DNA from: Deltaproteobacteria bacterium
GTDB taxonomy: Bacteria; Desulfobacterota; Syntrophia; Syntrophales; UBA5619
Length of the DNA: 64,000 nucleotides
Direction of reading: 5' to 3'
Assembly (NCBI GenBank): GCA_021372695.1
Contig: JAJFTY010000083.1
Span: 30,596 to 94,595, forward strand
Part shown: piece after piece, positions 37,475 to 45,273 of the stretch
How the letters are laid out: the number at the start of each line of letters is the position of its first letter
Position numbering within the stretch: position 1 is the first letter of the stretch
Notes under the pieces: model-generated
Seen by the model: only the letters and a program-made list of their open reading frames with translations
Databases searched by the model: none
Told to the model about the DNA's origin: nothing
Position numbers and translations under genes: made by a program

Positions 37475-39172
37475 ATGAGAAGCTCATACAGATGGATGGC
37501 AGCTGTTCTGTTGTTGATGGCTTTTGTGGAGCCGCTGTGGGCAAAAGATAAAAACACCGTCGTCGTCCTTCCCTTTTCCGTTCACAGCGGGGAGAATATC
37601 GACTATGTCCGACAGGGGATCGGAGACATGCTCGCATCGCGGATTTCCGTGAATGACCGGATCGACGTGGTCGGCAAGGATTCCGTCCTGGCTGCCTTGC
37701 AGGATTCCGCGGCCAGGGAGATCGGCGCTGCCGACGCCTTGGCCATCGCAAAAAGGGTGTCCGCCGACTTCGTGGTCTGGGGAAGCATCACCAAGATCGG
37801 CAGCTCCCTGAGCATCGATGCCAAACTGGTGGAAGTCGCAACCAACAAGAATGCGGTCAGCATGTTTGCTCAATGCCCGACGATGGATGAGGTCATCCCC
37901 AAGATCAATGAGTTTGCCCAGCGCATCGACACCCATATCCTCGGCGGCGTTCCTGAGACCGCAACCGCTGCGCCGCCGGCGCCGAAGGAGATCATCGTTT
38001 CCCGGAAACCCACCCCCCAGAACACGCGCGAAGCGGAGATCATCTCCGGAATGCGGGCGAGCCGCAGAGGCACCTACACCTCGTCGATCAACCCCGACTT
38101 TATCAACGCGGCGCAGCCTCTCGACAAAAAGACATTCTGGAAGAGTCAGCAGTTCCCGTCTGAATTCAGAGGGATGGATATCGGCGATGTCAATGGGGAC
38201 GGGATCAATGAGACCGTCATGATCGATACGAACAATATTCTCATTTACCAGAAGAAAGGAAATGAATTCACCCTGTTTCAGAAGATCGACGGAAAATCCT
38301 ATGACAATTATATCAGCCTCGACGTGGCCGACATCAACGGAAACGGGATCAAGGAGATCATCGTCTCAAGCTACACGGGACAGATGATGGACTCTTTCAT
38401 CATCGAATTCCGCGCTGGAAAGTTCGTGACCATCGCTTCGGGACTCCCCTGGTTCCTACGGGTGATCGACACCGGCGGCGCGGCGGGGCCCATCCTTCTC
38501 AGTCAGCGAAAGGGGCTGGACCAGCTCTTTGACCCGCCGATCTACCAAATCGTTTACTTGAATGGTGAGTACCGTGAGGGGCAGAAGATGAGAATTCCAC
38601 AGGGCCTCTCCGTTTACGGCCTGACGATGGATAAACTCGGATCGGGCGGCGCCGAAAAGATCATCACCCTGAACGAATACGACTACATCTGCATCTATGA
38701 GCAAACCGATAGACCCCTTTCCGAGATCGCCGTGGTCGGCGGCAGCGAAGAATTCATCTGGAAGAGCGAAGATGTCTTCGGCGGAAGCAACACCACAGTC
38801 GAGACTGCGAAGGGCTCGACTGTGAACGCCGATGACCCCTACAACTATATCAACCTGAGGATTTTGACCTATGATACCAACAAGGACGGAAAGAAGGAGG
38901 TCATCATCGTAAAGAACATCGCTGCGACCGGTCGGCTGTTCCAGCGGGTCAAGCTCTTCACCTCCGCGGAGGTCTATGATCTGGAATGGGATGGCATGGG
39001 GATGGTGGAGAACTGGCGCACGAAGAAGATCGCCGGGTACGTCGCGGATTACCAGTTCAAGGATATCGACAACGACGGGGATAACGAGGTGGTGCTCGCT
39101 CTGGTTCTCTCGGTGGGCGGTTCGCTGAGAGGGCGAAGCGTTGTCGTCGCGTACAAACTGGCCGGTGAATAG
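37475..39172 (+). CDS. Exported FG-GAP/VCBS-type beta-propeller protein with TolB-N-like domain
   Basis: This 565-residue protein has a signal peptide (MAAVLLLMAFVEPLWA) and a first domain (about 26-160; TVVVLPFSVHSGENIDYVRQ, ADFVVWGSITKIGSSLSIDA) resembling the alpha/beta domain of TolB-N/FlgO-type envelope proteins. A low-complexity link TAAPPAPKE follows. The rest carries FG-GAP-type calcium-binding repeats: DVNGDGINE (about 240), DINGNGIKE (287), DTNKDGKKE (466) and DIDNDGDNE (530). It is probably periplasmic or surface-exposed; the role is unknown. It stands alone between the CoA-transferase gene and tRNA-Met. ATG 37475 has only a modest Shine-Dalgarno (GGGGATAGAG). Confidence 0.75.
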   Translation: MRSSYRWMAAVLLLMAFVEPLWAKDKNTVVVLPFSVHSGENIDYVRQGIGDMLASRISVNDRIDVVGKDSVLAALQDSAAREIGAADALAIAKRVSADFVVWGSITKIGSSLSIDAKLVEVATNKNAVSMFAQCPTMDEVIPKINEFAQRIDTHILGGVPETATAAPPAPKEIIVSRKPTPQNTREAEIISGMRASRRGTYTSSINPDFINAAQPLDKKTFWKSQQFPSEFRGMDIGDVNGDGINETVMIDTNNILIYQKKGNEFTLFQKIDGKSYDNYISLDVADINGNGIKEIIVSSYTGQMMDSFIIEFRAGKFVTIASGLPWFLRVIDTGGAAGPILLSQRKGLDQLFDPPIYQIVYLNGEYREGQKMRIPQGLSVYGLTMDKLGSGGAEKIITLNEYDYICIYEQTDRPLSEIAVVGGSEEFIWKSEDVFGGSNTTVETAKGSTVNADDPYNYINLRILTYDTNKDGKKEVIIVKNIAATGRLFQRVKLFTSAEVYDLEWDGMGMVENWRTKKIAGYVADYQFKDIDNDGDNEVVLALVLSVGGSLRGRSVVVAYKLAGE

Positions 39173-39221
39173 GCAAGCGAAAAACGGTCGGTTCAAACTC
39201 TTCACGGACTGCGAGAAGGAG

Positions 39222-39250
39222 TTGACAATCGAGTAAATCTATTATATTGA
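39222..39250 (+). promoter_or_regulatory. Promoter for tRNA-Met
   Basis: TTGACA (39222-39227) followed by TATTGA (39245-39250) at 17 nt, or TATATT (39243-39248) at 15 nt. It is 77 nt upstream of the tRNA, in a gap without other features. Confidence 0.6.
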
Positions 39251-39326
39251 TTCGCGCCTGAAACAAAGAAGGCCCTCGTAAGCCGGAGGTTCTTCTTGAT
39301 TGCGCAATGTCGTATCAGATTGATCA

Positions 39327-39403
39327 GGCGGTGTAGCTCAGCCGGTTAGAGCATACGGCTCATATCCGTAGTGTCCCTGGTTCGATTCCAGGCACCGCCA
39401 CCA
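39327..39403 (+). tRNA. tRNA-Met (CAT), elongator type or possibly tRNA-Ile2
   Basis: A 77-nt cloverleaf with acceptor GGCGGTG/CACCGCC, D-arm TAGCTCAGCCGGTTAGAGC, anticodon loop CTCATAT giving CAT, T-arm GGTTCGATTCC and encoded CCA. The anticodon stem TACGG/CCGTA lacks the three G-C pairs of initiator tRNA, and the first acceptor pair is matched, so it is not the initiator. Distinguishing elongator Met from lysidine-modified Ile needs comparison with the other CAT tRNAs of the genome. Confidence 0.93.
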
Positions 39404-39411
39404 ATGAACGC

Positions 39412-39439
39412 AAAAGCCCGGTCTGAAGACCGGGCTTTT
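39412..39439 (+). terminator. Rho-independent terminator after tRNA-Met
   Basis: AAAAGCCCGGTC-TGAA-GACCGGGCTTTT is a perfect 12-bp hairpin with a 4-nt loop ending in TTTT, 8 nt past the tRNA CCA. It ends 24 nt before the next gene. Confidence 0.88.
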
Positions 39440-39463
39440 GTGCATCAGGCTCTGAGAGAGAAG

Positions 39464-40444
39464 ATGGCACCTGAAACCTTGTATCCGGCCTTCTGGGCAA
39501 GAAGCCCGCACGTGCAGACGATATTCGGAAGTCTGAGACTCCGGGCGATCGGAAAGAACGAGATGACCGACGCTTCACAACAGGTGATCACGGATGCAGG
39601 TCCCGGCGTACGTCTTCTCGGATTCCACTCCCGGCAACACGCGCGCGCTCCCCGGGGCCTGATCATCCTGATTCATGGCTGGGAGGGAAGCTCCGATTCC
39701 ACCTATATCCTTTCCACGGGACGCTTTTTTTTCCGGCTCGGGTATGAGATCTTCCGTCTCAACTTAAGAGATCATGGCCAAAGCCATCACCTCAACCCTG
39801 GCCTCTTTCACGGGGCTCTCACCGATGAGACCGCACAAGCAGTGGCCAATGCCGCGCGGCTTCTTCCGGACCTTCCCTGCTATCTGATCGGTTTTTCGCT
39901 GGGAGGAAATTTCGCGCTCCGGATCGCCCTTCGGCAGTCAGATCTCGCCATACCCAACCTGAGACGCGTCTTCGCCATCAGTCCCGCTCTCGATCCTTAC
40001 CGCTCCACATTGGCCATCGATGAGAGCTTCCCCATCTACCGCCACTATTTCCTGGCAAAGTGGAAACGGTCGCTCCGGCGCAAGGAACGCTGCTTCCCGG
40101 AGATCTACCGCTTCGATAAGATCCTTCACCACAACAGTTGCATGGCCCTGACCGAGGCGATCATGCCCTGGTACACCGAATTCGGCTCTTATCGCGACTA
40201 TTTCGATCGTTACACCTTGACCGGAAATGTCCTCGCCTCTCTCGCTTTCCCGGTGACGATCATCACCTCCGCAGACGACCCCGTCGTTCCGGTCGCAGAT
40301 TTTCGACATCTCCCCGGGAATCGACATCTCGACCTCGACATTCAACCTTATGGAGGGCATTGCGGATTCCTCGACCCCTTCCCTTTCGGCTGCTGGTATG
40401 AGCGGAGAATCGGAGAGACCATCGGACAAGAGGAGATCCGATGA
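39464..40444 (+). CDS. Alpha/beta hydrolase, YheT-like
   Basis: This 326-residue hydrolase has the YheT-family opening YPAFWARSPHVQTIFGSL, the oxyanion segment ILIHGWEGSSDSTY, the nucleophile elbow GFSLGGNFAL with Ser145, an Asp in ITSADDPVVPV and a C-terminal His in YGGHCGFLDP, giving a full triad. The substrate is unknown; YheT relatives are called carboxylesterases. ATG 39464 is preceded by GAGAGAG. The upstream open frame runs through the tRNA and terminator and is not coding. The stop overlaps the start of the Nudix gene (ATGA). Confidence 0.9.
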   Translation: MAPETLYPAFWARSPHVQTIFGSLRLRAIGKNEMTDASQQVITDAGPGVRLLGFHSRQHARAPRGLIILIHGWEGSSDSTYILSTGRFFFRLGYEIFRLNLRDHGQSHHLNPGLFHGALTDETAQAVANAARLLPDLPCYLIGFSLGGNFALRIALRQSDLAIPNLRRVFAISPALDPYRSTLAIDESFPIYRHYFLAKWKRSLRRKERCFPEIYRFDKILHHNSCMALTEAIMPWYTEFGSYRDYFDRYTLTGNVLASLAFPVTIITSADDPVVPVADFRHLPGNRHLDLDIQPYGGHCGFLDPFPFGCWYERRIGETIGQEEIR

Positions 40445-41301
40445 GTGAGCCACCCGCAGACCCCGGTATATTCACCGACCCGGTCGGGTTCCCGGCGATG
40501 ATCGTCGACAAGTTGGGCAGACACGAATGCGATTTCCCGAAGATTTTTCATTCGATCCTTGAGGAGAGCGGGAGTGACCGCCGCCGTGTAGCCGGGGTAC
40601 TCCTACCGCTCCGCCTTCGCGATGTCCCCTCCGGCGGAAAGGGGCAATTCGTATTTCAATTGATCAAACGGTCGCCGATCGTTCCGCAACCGGGCGACTT
40701 GAGCCTTCCGGGCGGCATGCTCCACCCTTTTCTGGACCGGGTGCTCCGACCCGTCCTGATCCACGGACCGCTTCACGTTCTTGGCGGAACGGCCCGGCGA
40801 AATCTCGTCTGCCATAACGCATCGGCCCTCCCCGTGATCACCCTTTTCCTGACCACCGCCCTTCGCGAATCCTGGGAAGAGATCCGCCTCTCCCCCGCAT
40901 CCGTTCGCTTTCTCGGACCTCTTCCAACATACAGTCTGACCCTGTTCCGGAGTACGATCTTTCCGCTTGTCGGTTTCGTCAACGATCCCAAACCGCCACG
41001 TCCCAACCGCGAGGTGGAGAAGGTTGTGGAAATCCCCCTTGCGACGTTCTACCGGGAAGAGCAGTTCGGATGCTACCAGATCTGCGCACCCGATGGAGCA
41101 GGAGGCGGGCCGCTTCAATTCCCGTGCCTGATCCATCGGGACTCCGACGGTACAGATGAGGTGCTGTGGGGGGCGACTTTCCACATTATCGTCAGCTTTC
41201 TCGAAATCGTCATGGGTTATCGCCTTCCAGACTGGCGGAAGGGACCGCTCATCCTGAGAAGCCTCAACCCCGACTATCTTACCGGGCGGCGCCGCCCCTG
41301 A
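40441..41301 (+). CDS. Nudix hydrolase (CoA pyrophosphatase-like) with an interrupted Nudix box
   Basis: This 286-residue protein resembles NudL-type CoA/acyl-CoA diphosphatases: RRVAGVLLPLRL, PQPGDLSLPGGMLHP (residues 82-96) and LRESWEEIRL (141-150), which supplies the metal-binding RExxEE. In the standard Nudix box (G-x5-E-x7-RExxEE) these two halves are about 14 residues apart, and in NudL about 20; here they are separated by about 50, with a segment (VLIHGPLHVLGGTARRNLV) not seen in ordinary members. The C-terminal half keeps FLGPLPTYSLTLFRSTIFPLVGFV, as in NudL. It is translationally coupled to the alpha/beta hydrolase; both may act on CoA esters, which is inference. Confidence 0.78.
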   Translation: MSEPPADPGIFTDPVGFPAMIVDKLGRHECDFPKIFHSILEESGSDRRRVAGVLLPLRLRDVPSGGKGQFVFQLIKRSPIVPQPGDLSLPGGMLHPFLDRVLRPVLIHGPLHVLGGTARRNLVCHNASALPVITLFLTTALRESWEEIRLSPASVRFLGPLPTYSLTLFRSTIFPLVGFVNDPKPPRPNREVEKVVEIPLATFYREEQFGCYQICAPDGAGGGPLQFPCLIHRDSDGTDEVLWGATFHIIVSFLEIVMGYRLPDWRKGPLILRSLNPDYLTGRRRP

Positions 41302-41314
41302 TCCACTTTCGCAC

Positions 41315-41343
41315 TTGACAAGGGGCTGCTGTGAGCATAGCCT
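41315..41343 (+). promoter_or_regulatory. Putative promoter for the aminotransferase gene
   Basis: TTGACA (41315-41320), 17-nt spacer, TAGCCT (41338-41343), 30 nt before ATG 41373. The -10 is weak. Confidence 0.4.
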
Positions 41344-41372
41344 CCCCTCACCGTCCGAAAGTGGAGAAAATT

Positions 41373-42536
41373 ATGAAAAATGAGGCTCTGGAGATAATCA
41401 CCCGAAGAGCGGCAGATATCCCCCCCTTCATCGTGATGGACGTTCTGGAAGCTGCGCAGGCGATGGAGCGCAACGGCGAAGATGTCATTCATCTCGAAGT
41501 CGGCGAACCCGACTTCGACACCCCGGAGTGTATCAAGGCGGCTGCTTTTCGTGCTCTCAACGAAGGCAAGACCCACTACACCCACAGCCTCGGGCTCCTC
41601 GAACTGAGGGAGGCGATCTGCGATCACTACCGCATGCGCTACGGTGTTGCCGTTTCACCCGATCAGGTCATCGTAACCTCCGGCACCTCGCCGGCGATGA
41701 TGATCCTTTTCTCGACGATTCTCGAACAGGACGACGAAGTCATCATCTCCGATCCCCATTACGCCTGCTATCCGAATTTCATTCGTTTTTTCGGTGGGAA
41801 ACCGGTCTGCATCCCCGTCCACGAAGATGAGGGGTTCCAATACACGCCGCCCGCCATCCGTGAGATGATCCATCCCAGGACCAAGGCCATTCTTATCAAC
41901 TCCCCCTCCAATCCGACCGGCAATCTGTTGAGCCCGGAGAGGATGCGGGAGATCGCCTCATTCGGGGTACCCGTCATCTCGGATGAAATCTATCACGGAC
42001 TGGTTTACGGGGAGGTCGAGCACAGCATTCTCGAATACACGGACGATGCCTTCGTGCTCAACGGCTTCTCCAAGGCCTACGCGATGACGGGATGGAGGCT
42101 GGGCTATCTCATCGCGCCCCGCTCTCTGATCCGCCCGATGCAGAAGATCCAGCAGAATCTCTTCATCTCTGCCAACGCCTTCGTCCAATGGGCCGGCGTC
42201 GCCGCCCTCCGTGAGGCGGAGCCGGACGTGATCCGGATGCGCGGCCTGTACGACGAAAGAAGAAAGTTCCTGATCCGTCGCCTGCGGGATCTGGGGATGG
42301 GGATCAGCGTCGAACCCACCGGCGCCTTCTATGTGTTGGGCAATGTCAAGGCCTTCACCCGCAATTCTTACGAGTTCGCATTCGATATCCTGAAACGGGC
42401 CCGTGTCGGAGTCACGCCGGGAATCGATTTCGGCACGAACTGTGAAGGATACCTCCGCTTTTCCTATGCCAACTCCCTCGATCATATCCGCGAGGGGATG
42501 AACCGCCTGGAGAAGTATCTGAGGGAATACCGGTGA
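41373..42536 (+). CDS. Class I/II PLP-dependent aminotransferase (aspartate aminotransferase-like)
   Basis: This 387-residue fold-type I aminotransferase has VIHLEVGEPDFDTPE near the N-terminus, the Asn/Asp block INSPSNPTGNLL and VISDEIYHGLVYG, the PLP lysine Lys234 in GFSKAYAMTGWRLGYL, and the carboxylate-binding Arg in GYLRFSYANS. Aspartate, alanine or aromatic amino acids are possible substrates; the sequence does not decide. GGAG lies 6 nt before ATG 41373. The stop overlaps the start of the HAD gene (GTGA). Confidence 0.93.
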   Translation: MKNEALEIITRRAADIPPFIVMDVLEAAQAMERNGEDVIHLEVGEPDFDTPECIKAAAFRALNEGKTHYTHSLGLLELREAICDHYRMRYGVAVSPDQVIVTSGTSPAMMILFSTILEQDDEVIISDPHYACYPNFIRFFGGKPVCIPVHEDEGFQYTPPAIREMIHPRTKAILINSPSNPTGNLLSPERMREIASFGVPVISDEIYHGLVYGEVEHSILEYTDDAFVLNGFSKAYAMTGWRLGYLIAPRSLIRPMQKIQQNLFISANAFVQWAGVAALREAEPDVIRMRGLYDERRKFLIRRLRDLGMGISVEPTGAFYVLGNVKAFTRNSYEFAFDILKRARVGVTPGIDFGTNCEGYLRFSYANSLDHIREGMNRLEKYLREYR

Positions 42537-43204
42537 ACCGTCCACTGGGCCTTGCCTCCATCCGAGCCGTCATTTTCGATTTTGACGGAACGCTCGCCCG
42601 ATTGAACATCGATTTTTCGGCCATGCGTTCTTCGGTACGAAGCCTGATGACCGCCTACCGGGTTCCTGAAGCTGCCTCCGCGGCTCTGCCCGTCCTTGAG
42701 ATGATCGACGCGGCGGAAGGATATCTCCGGGAATCCGAACCCGATCAGGCAGGAAGCTTTCGATCCGAAGCCATGGAACGGGTCGCGACCCTGGAGATCG
42801 AGGCCGCCGGCCAAGCCGCTCTGCTCGACGGAACGAGAGAATTGCTCACCGATCTTGCCGGACGTTCGATCAGGACCGGCGTTGTCACCAGGAACTGCCG
42901 CGTGGCCGTCCTCAAAGTCTTTCCGGATATCACCGATTTTTGCCAAGCCTTTGTGTCGCGTGATGACACGGACAAGGTGAAACCTCACCCGTCTCACCTG
43001 CACGCCGCGCTCCGGGTGTTGGGAGCCCTTCCGGCGGAGTCCGTGATGGTGGGCGACCATCCCCTCGACATCCTTCTCGGCCATAAAGCGGGAACCTACA
43101 CCATCGGGGTTCTGACCGGTCATTCCGGCCGTCAAGAGCTCGATTCCGCCTATGCCGACATGGTGATCGATAAAGCCACCGATATCATTAACCTAATTTT
43201 TTGA
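42533..43204 (+). CDS. HAD-superfamily hydrolase (phosphoglycolate phosphatase-like)
   Basis: This 223-residue protein has HAD motif I VIFDFDGTLARLNIDF, motif II GVVTRNCR, the motif III Lys in KVKPHPSHLHAAL and motif IV VMVGDHPLDILLGHKAG. The helical cap between motifs I and II fits Gph-type phosphatases. The start is GTG 42533, overlapping the aminotransferase stop. The substrate is unknown; coupling to the aminotransferase suggests a phosphorylated intermediate or a repair role, which is inference. Confidence 0.88.
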   Translation: MNRPLGLASIRAVIFDFDGTLARLNIDFSAMRSSVRSLMTAYRVPEAASAALPVLEMIDAAEGYLRESEPDQAGSFRSEAMERVATLEIEAAGQAALLDGTRELLTDLAGRSIRTGVVTRNCRVAVLKVFPDITDFCQAFVSRDDTDKVKPHPSHLHAALRVLGALPAESVMVGDHPLDILLGHKAGTYTIGVLTGHSGRQELDSAYADMVIDKATDIINLIF

Positions 43205-43244
43205 TCTCCCTGCACGGCCCACCGACTGCCGGAACATTCTTTTC

Positions 43245-43274
43245 TTGACAGAAAACAGCCATAATGATTAGTAT
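43245..43274 (+). promoter_or_regulatory. Promoter for the second CoA-transferase/GNAT gene
   Basis: TTGACA (43245-43250), 18-nt spacer, TAGTAT (43269-43274), with six of six and four of six matches. It is 60 nt upstream of ATG 43334. Confidence 0.5.
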
Positions 43275-43333
43275 GGTCCGCTTTCAACGGGCATTTCCAC
43301 GTTGATCCCTATCTTCCGACAGGGGCACTCCCG

Positions 43334-45229
43334 ATGGGTTTGGAACGCTATATGCAATCCCTGGATGACTGGAAAAAAATTTACCCCGAGAAATTCGTCT
43401 CGGAGGATGTCGTTTTTGGTCATATCCGTAAGGGGGACCACATCTTCGTCGCCTCGGGCTGCGGAGAACCCCAGTATCTTATCCGGGCGATGGTGAACTT
43501 TGTTGAGTCCCATCCCAAGGCGTTCTTCGACACGGAGATCATCCATGTCTATTCTTTCGGCATCGCGCCTTACACCGATCCGAAATTCAAGCGCAACTTC
43601 CGGCACAACTCCTTTTTCATCGGAAACAATACACGTGGTCCGGTAAACCAGGGGCTTGCCGACTATACGCCCGTTTCCCTTTCCGATGTCCCGGCCCTCA
43701 TCAGAAGCGGCTCCGTCCGAATCGACGTGGCACTGATACAGACCTCCGTTCCCGACGAACACGGTTACTTGAGTCTCGGAATCAGTGTGGATATGGTCAA
43801 GGCTGCTACGGAAAAGGCTTCCATGATCATCGCCCAGGTGAATTCGAATATGCCGCGGGTGCACGGTGACGGCTTCATCCATATCCGGGACGTTGGATTC
43901 GTCCTCCGTCACGACGAACCCCTGCTGGAGCTACCCGGAATCGAACTCAATGAGACGACACAGCGAATCGGCAATTATGTATCCCGGCTGATTCAGGACG
44001 GCGATACCATCCAGGTCGGTTACGGAGGGCTTCCGAATGCCGTTCTCGCAAACCTCTTCAACAAGAAACACCTCGGCGTTCACACCGAGCTTTTCAGTGA
44101 CGGACTGATGGAACTGATGAAAGCCGGTGTGATCGACAACTCGCAGAAAACGCTGAGCCCCGGGAAGACCGTTGCGGCGTTCTCCATGGGCAAGAGAGAG
44201 ACCTATGAGTTTCTCAATGACAATCCAACCATTCTCTTCCGGACCATTGACTGGACCAACAATCCGCTCAATATTGCAAGGCAGGTCAACATGGTAGCCA
44301 TCAACAGCGCGCTCGAGATCGACCTCACGGGACAGGCCACATCGGACTCGATCGGCGGCACGTTTTACAGCGGCGTGGGAGGTCACCAGGATTTCATGCG
44401 CGGCGCGTTGATGGCCCGCGGCGGACGGACCATCCTGGCGATGAAATCCACGGCCAGGAACGACAGCGTCTCACGGATTTCGCCATCCCTGCGCGAATCG
44501 GCTGGCATCACACTGAACCGGGGAGATGTCCGGTACGTGGTCACCGAATACGGCATTGCCTATCTCCATGGGAAAAATGTCCGGGAACGGGCAATGGCAC
44601 TGATCTCCATCGCCCATCCGAAGTTCAGGCCATGGCTCATCGAAGAGGCGAAGAAGCGCGGAATCATCTATCGCGACCAGGCATTCATCCCCGGGAAACG
44701 GGGCGAATATCCGGAGAATCTCGAGACCCATCGGACCACAAAGACAGGCCTCCAACTCTTCCTCCGTCCCGTCAAGATCAGTGATGAACCGCTGCTGAAG
44801 GATTTTTTCTATTCCCTCTCCGACAGGAGCCTGAACCGGCGCTTTCTTTCCAAGCGGAAAGATATGCCGCATGAACGGCTGCAGGACTTCGTGATCATCG
44901 ACTACACCAGGGAGGTGGTCATCCTGGGGGTTGTGGGATCCGCTGAAAATGAAGTCATCGTTGGCGTAGGCCAGTATGGCATCGATGAGGAATCCCATAC
45001 GGCAGAAGTCGCCTTCGCCGTTCGCGATGATTATCACAACCGCGGAATCGGGCAGGAGATGCTCTCTTATCTGACCTACCTTGCCAAAAGGGAGGGCCTG
45101 ATGGGCTTCACCGCTGAAGTTCTGATCGACAACAGGCCGATGTTGCACGTCTTCGAAAAAGGCGGGTTCGATATCAAGAAGAAGAGCGACGCAGGGGTTT
45201 ACGATCTGAAGATGGCCTTCAGGGTTTAG
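43334..45229 (+). CDS. Acetyl-CoA hydrolase/CoA-transferase fused to a GNAT acetyltransferase domain
   Basis: This 631-residue paralogue of the 35451-37346 protein has the full CoA-transferase features: PDEHGYLSLGISVDM, VGYGGLPNAVLANLF, the presumed catalytic Glu252 in GVHTELFSDGLMELM, GGHQDFMRGALMARGGRTI and VTEYGIAYLHGKNVRERA. The GNAT domain follows from about residue 470 (LFLRPVKISDEPLLKDFF) with acetyl-CoA loop YHNRGIGQEML and FTAEVLIDNRPMLHVFEKGGF. It could move CoA between acyl groups or hydrolyse acyl-CoA, while the GNAT part may acetylate a protein lysine as in Pat-type enzymes. The neighbour downstream is a DRTGG protein, suggesting acetyl-CoA-linked regulation. Confidence 0.9.
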   Translation: MGLERYMQSLDDWKKIYPEKFVSEDVVFGHIRKGDHIFVASGCGEPQYLIRAMVNFVESHPKAFFDTEIIHVYSFGIAPYTDPKFKRNFRHNSFFIGNNTRGPVNQGLADYTPVSLSDVPALIRSGSVRIDVALIQTSVPDEHGYLSLGISVDMVKAATEKASMIIAQVNSNMPRVHGDGFIHIRDVGFVLRHDEPLLELPGIELNETTQRIGNYVSRLIQDGDTIQVGYGGLPNAVLANLFNKKHLGVHTELFSDGLMELMKAGVIDNSQKTLSPGKTVAAFSMGKRETYEFLNDNPTILFRTIDWTNNPLNIARQVNMVAINSALEIDLTGQATSDSIGGTFYSGVGGHQDFMRGALMARGGRTILAMKSTARNDSVSRISPSLRESAGITLNRGDVRYVVTEYGIAYLHGKNVRERAMALISIAHPKFRPWLIEEAKKRGIIYRDQAFIPGKRGEYPENLETHRTTKTGLQLFLRPVKISDEPLLKDFFYSLSDRSLNRRFLSKRKDMPHERLQDFVIIDYTREVVILGVVGSAENEVIVGVGQYGIDEESHTAEVAFAVRDDYHNRGIGQEMLSYLTYLAKREGLMGFTAEVLIDNRPMLHVFEKGGFDIKKKSDAGVYDLKMAFRV

Positions 45230-45273
45230 GCCTCCTTCATGAGTTTGATCTCACCAAAGGGACAAGGGGTGGA

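Noticed and set aside
39327..39403. Initiator tRNA (fMet) for the CAT tRNA
   Set aside because: The anticodon stem lacks the three consecutive G-C pairs and the first acceptor pair is matched, both against an initiator.
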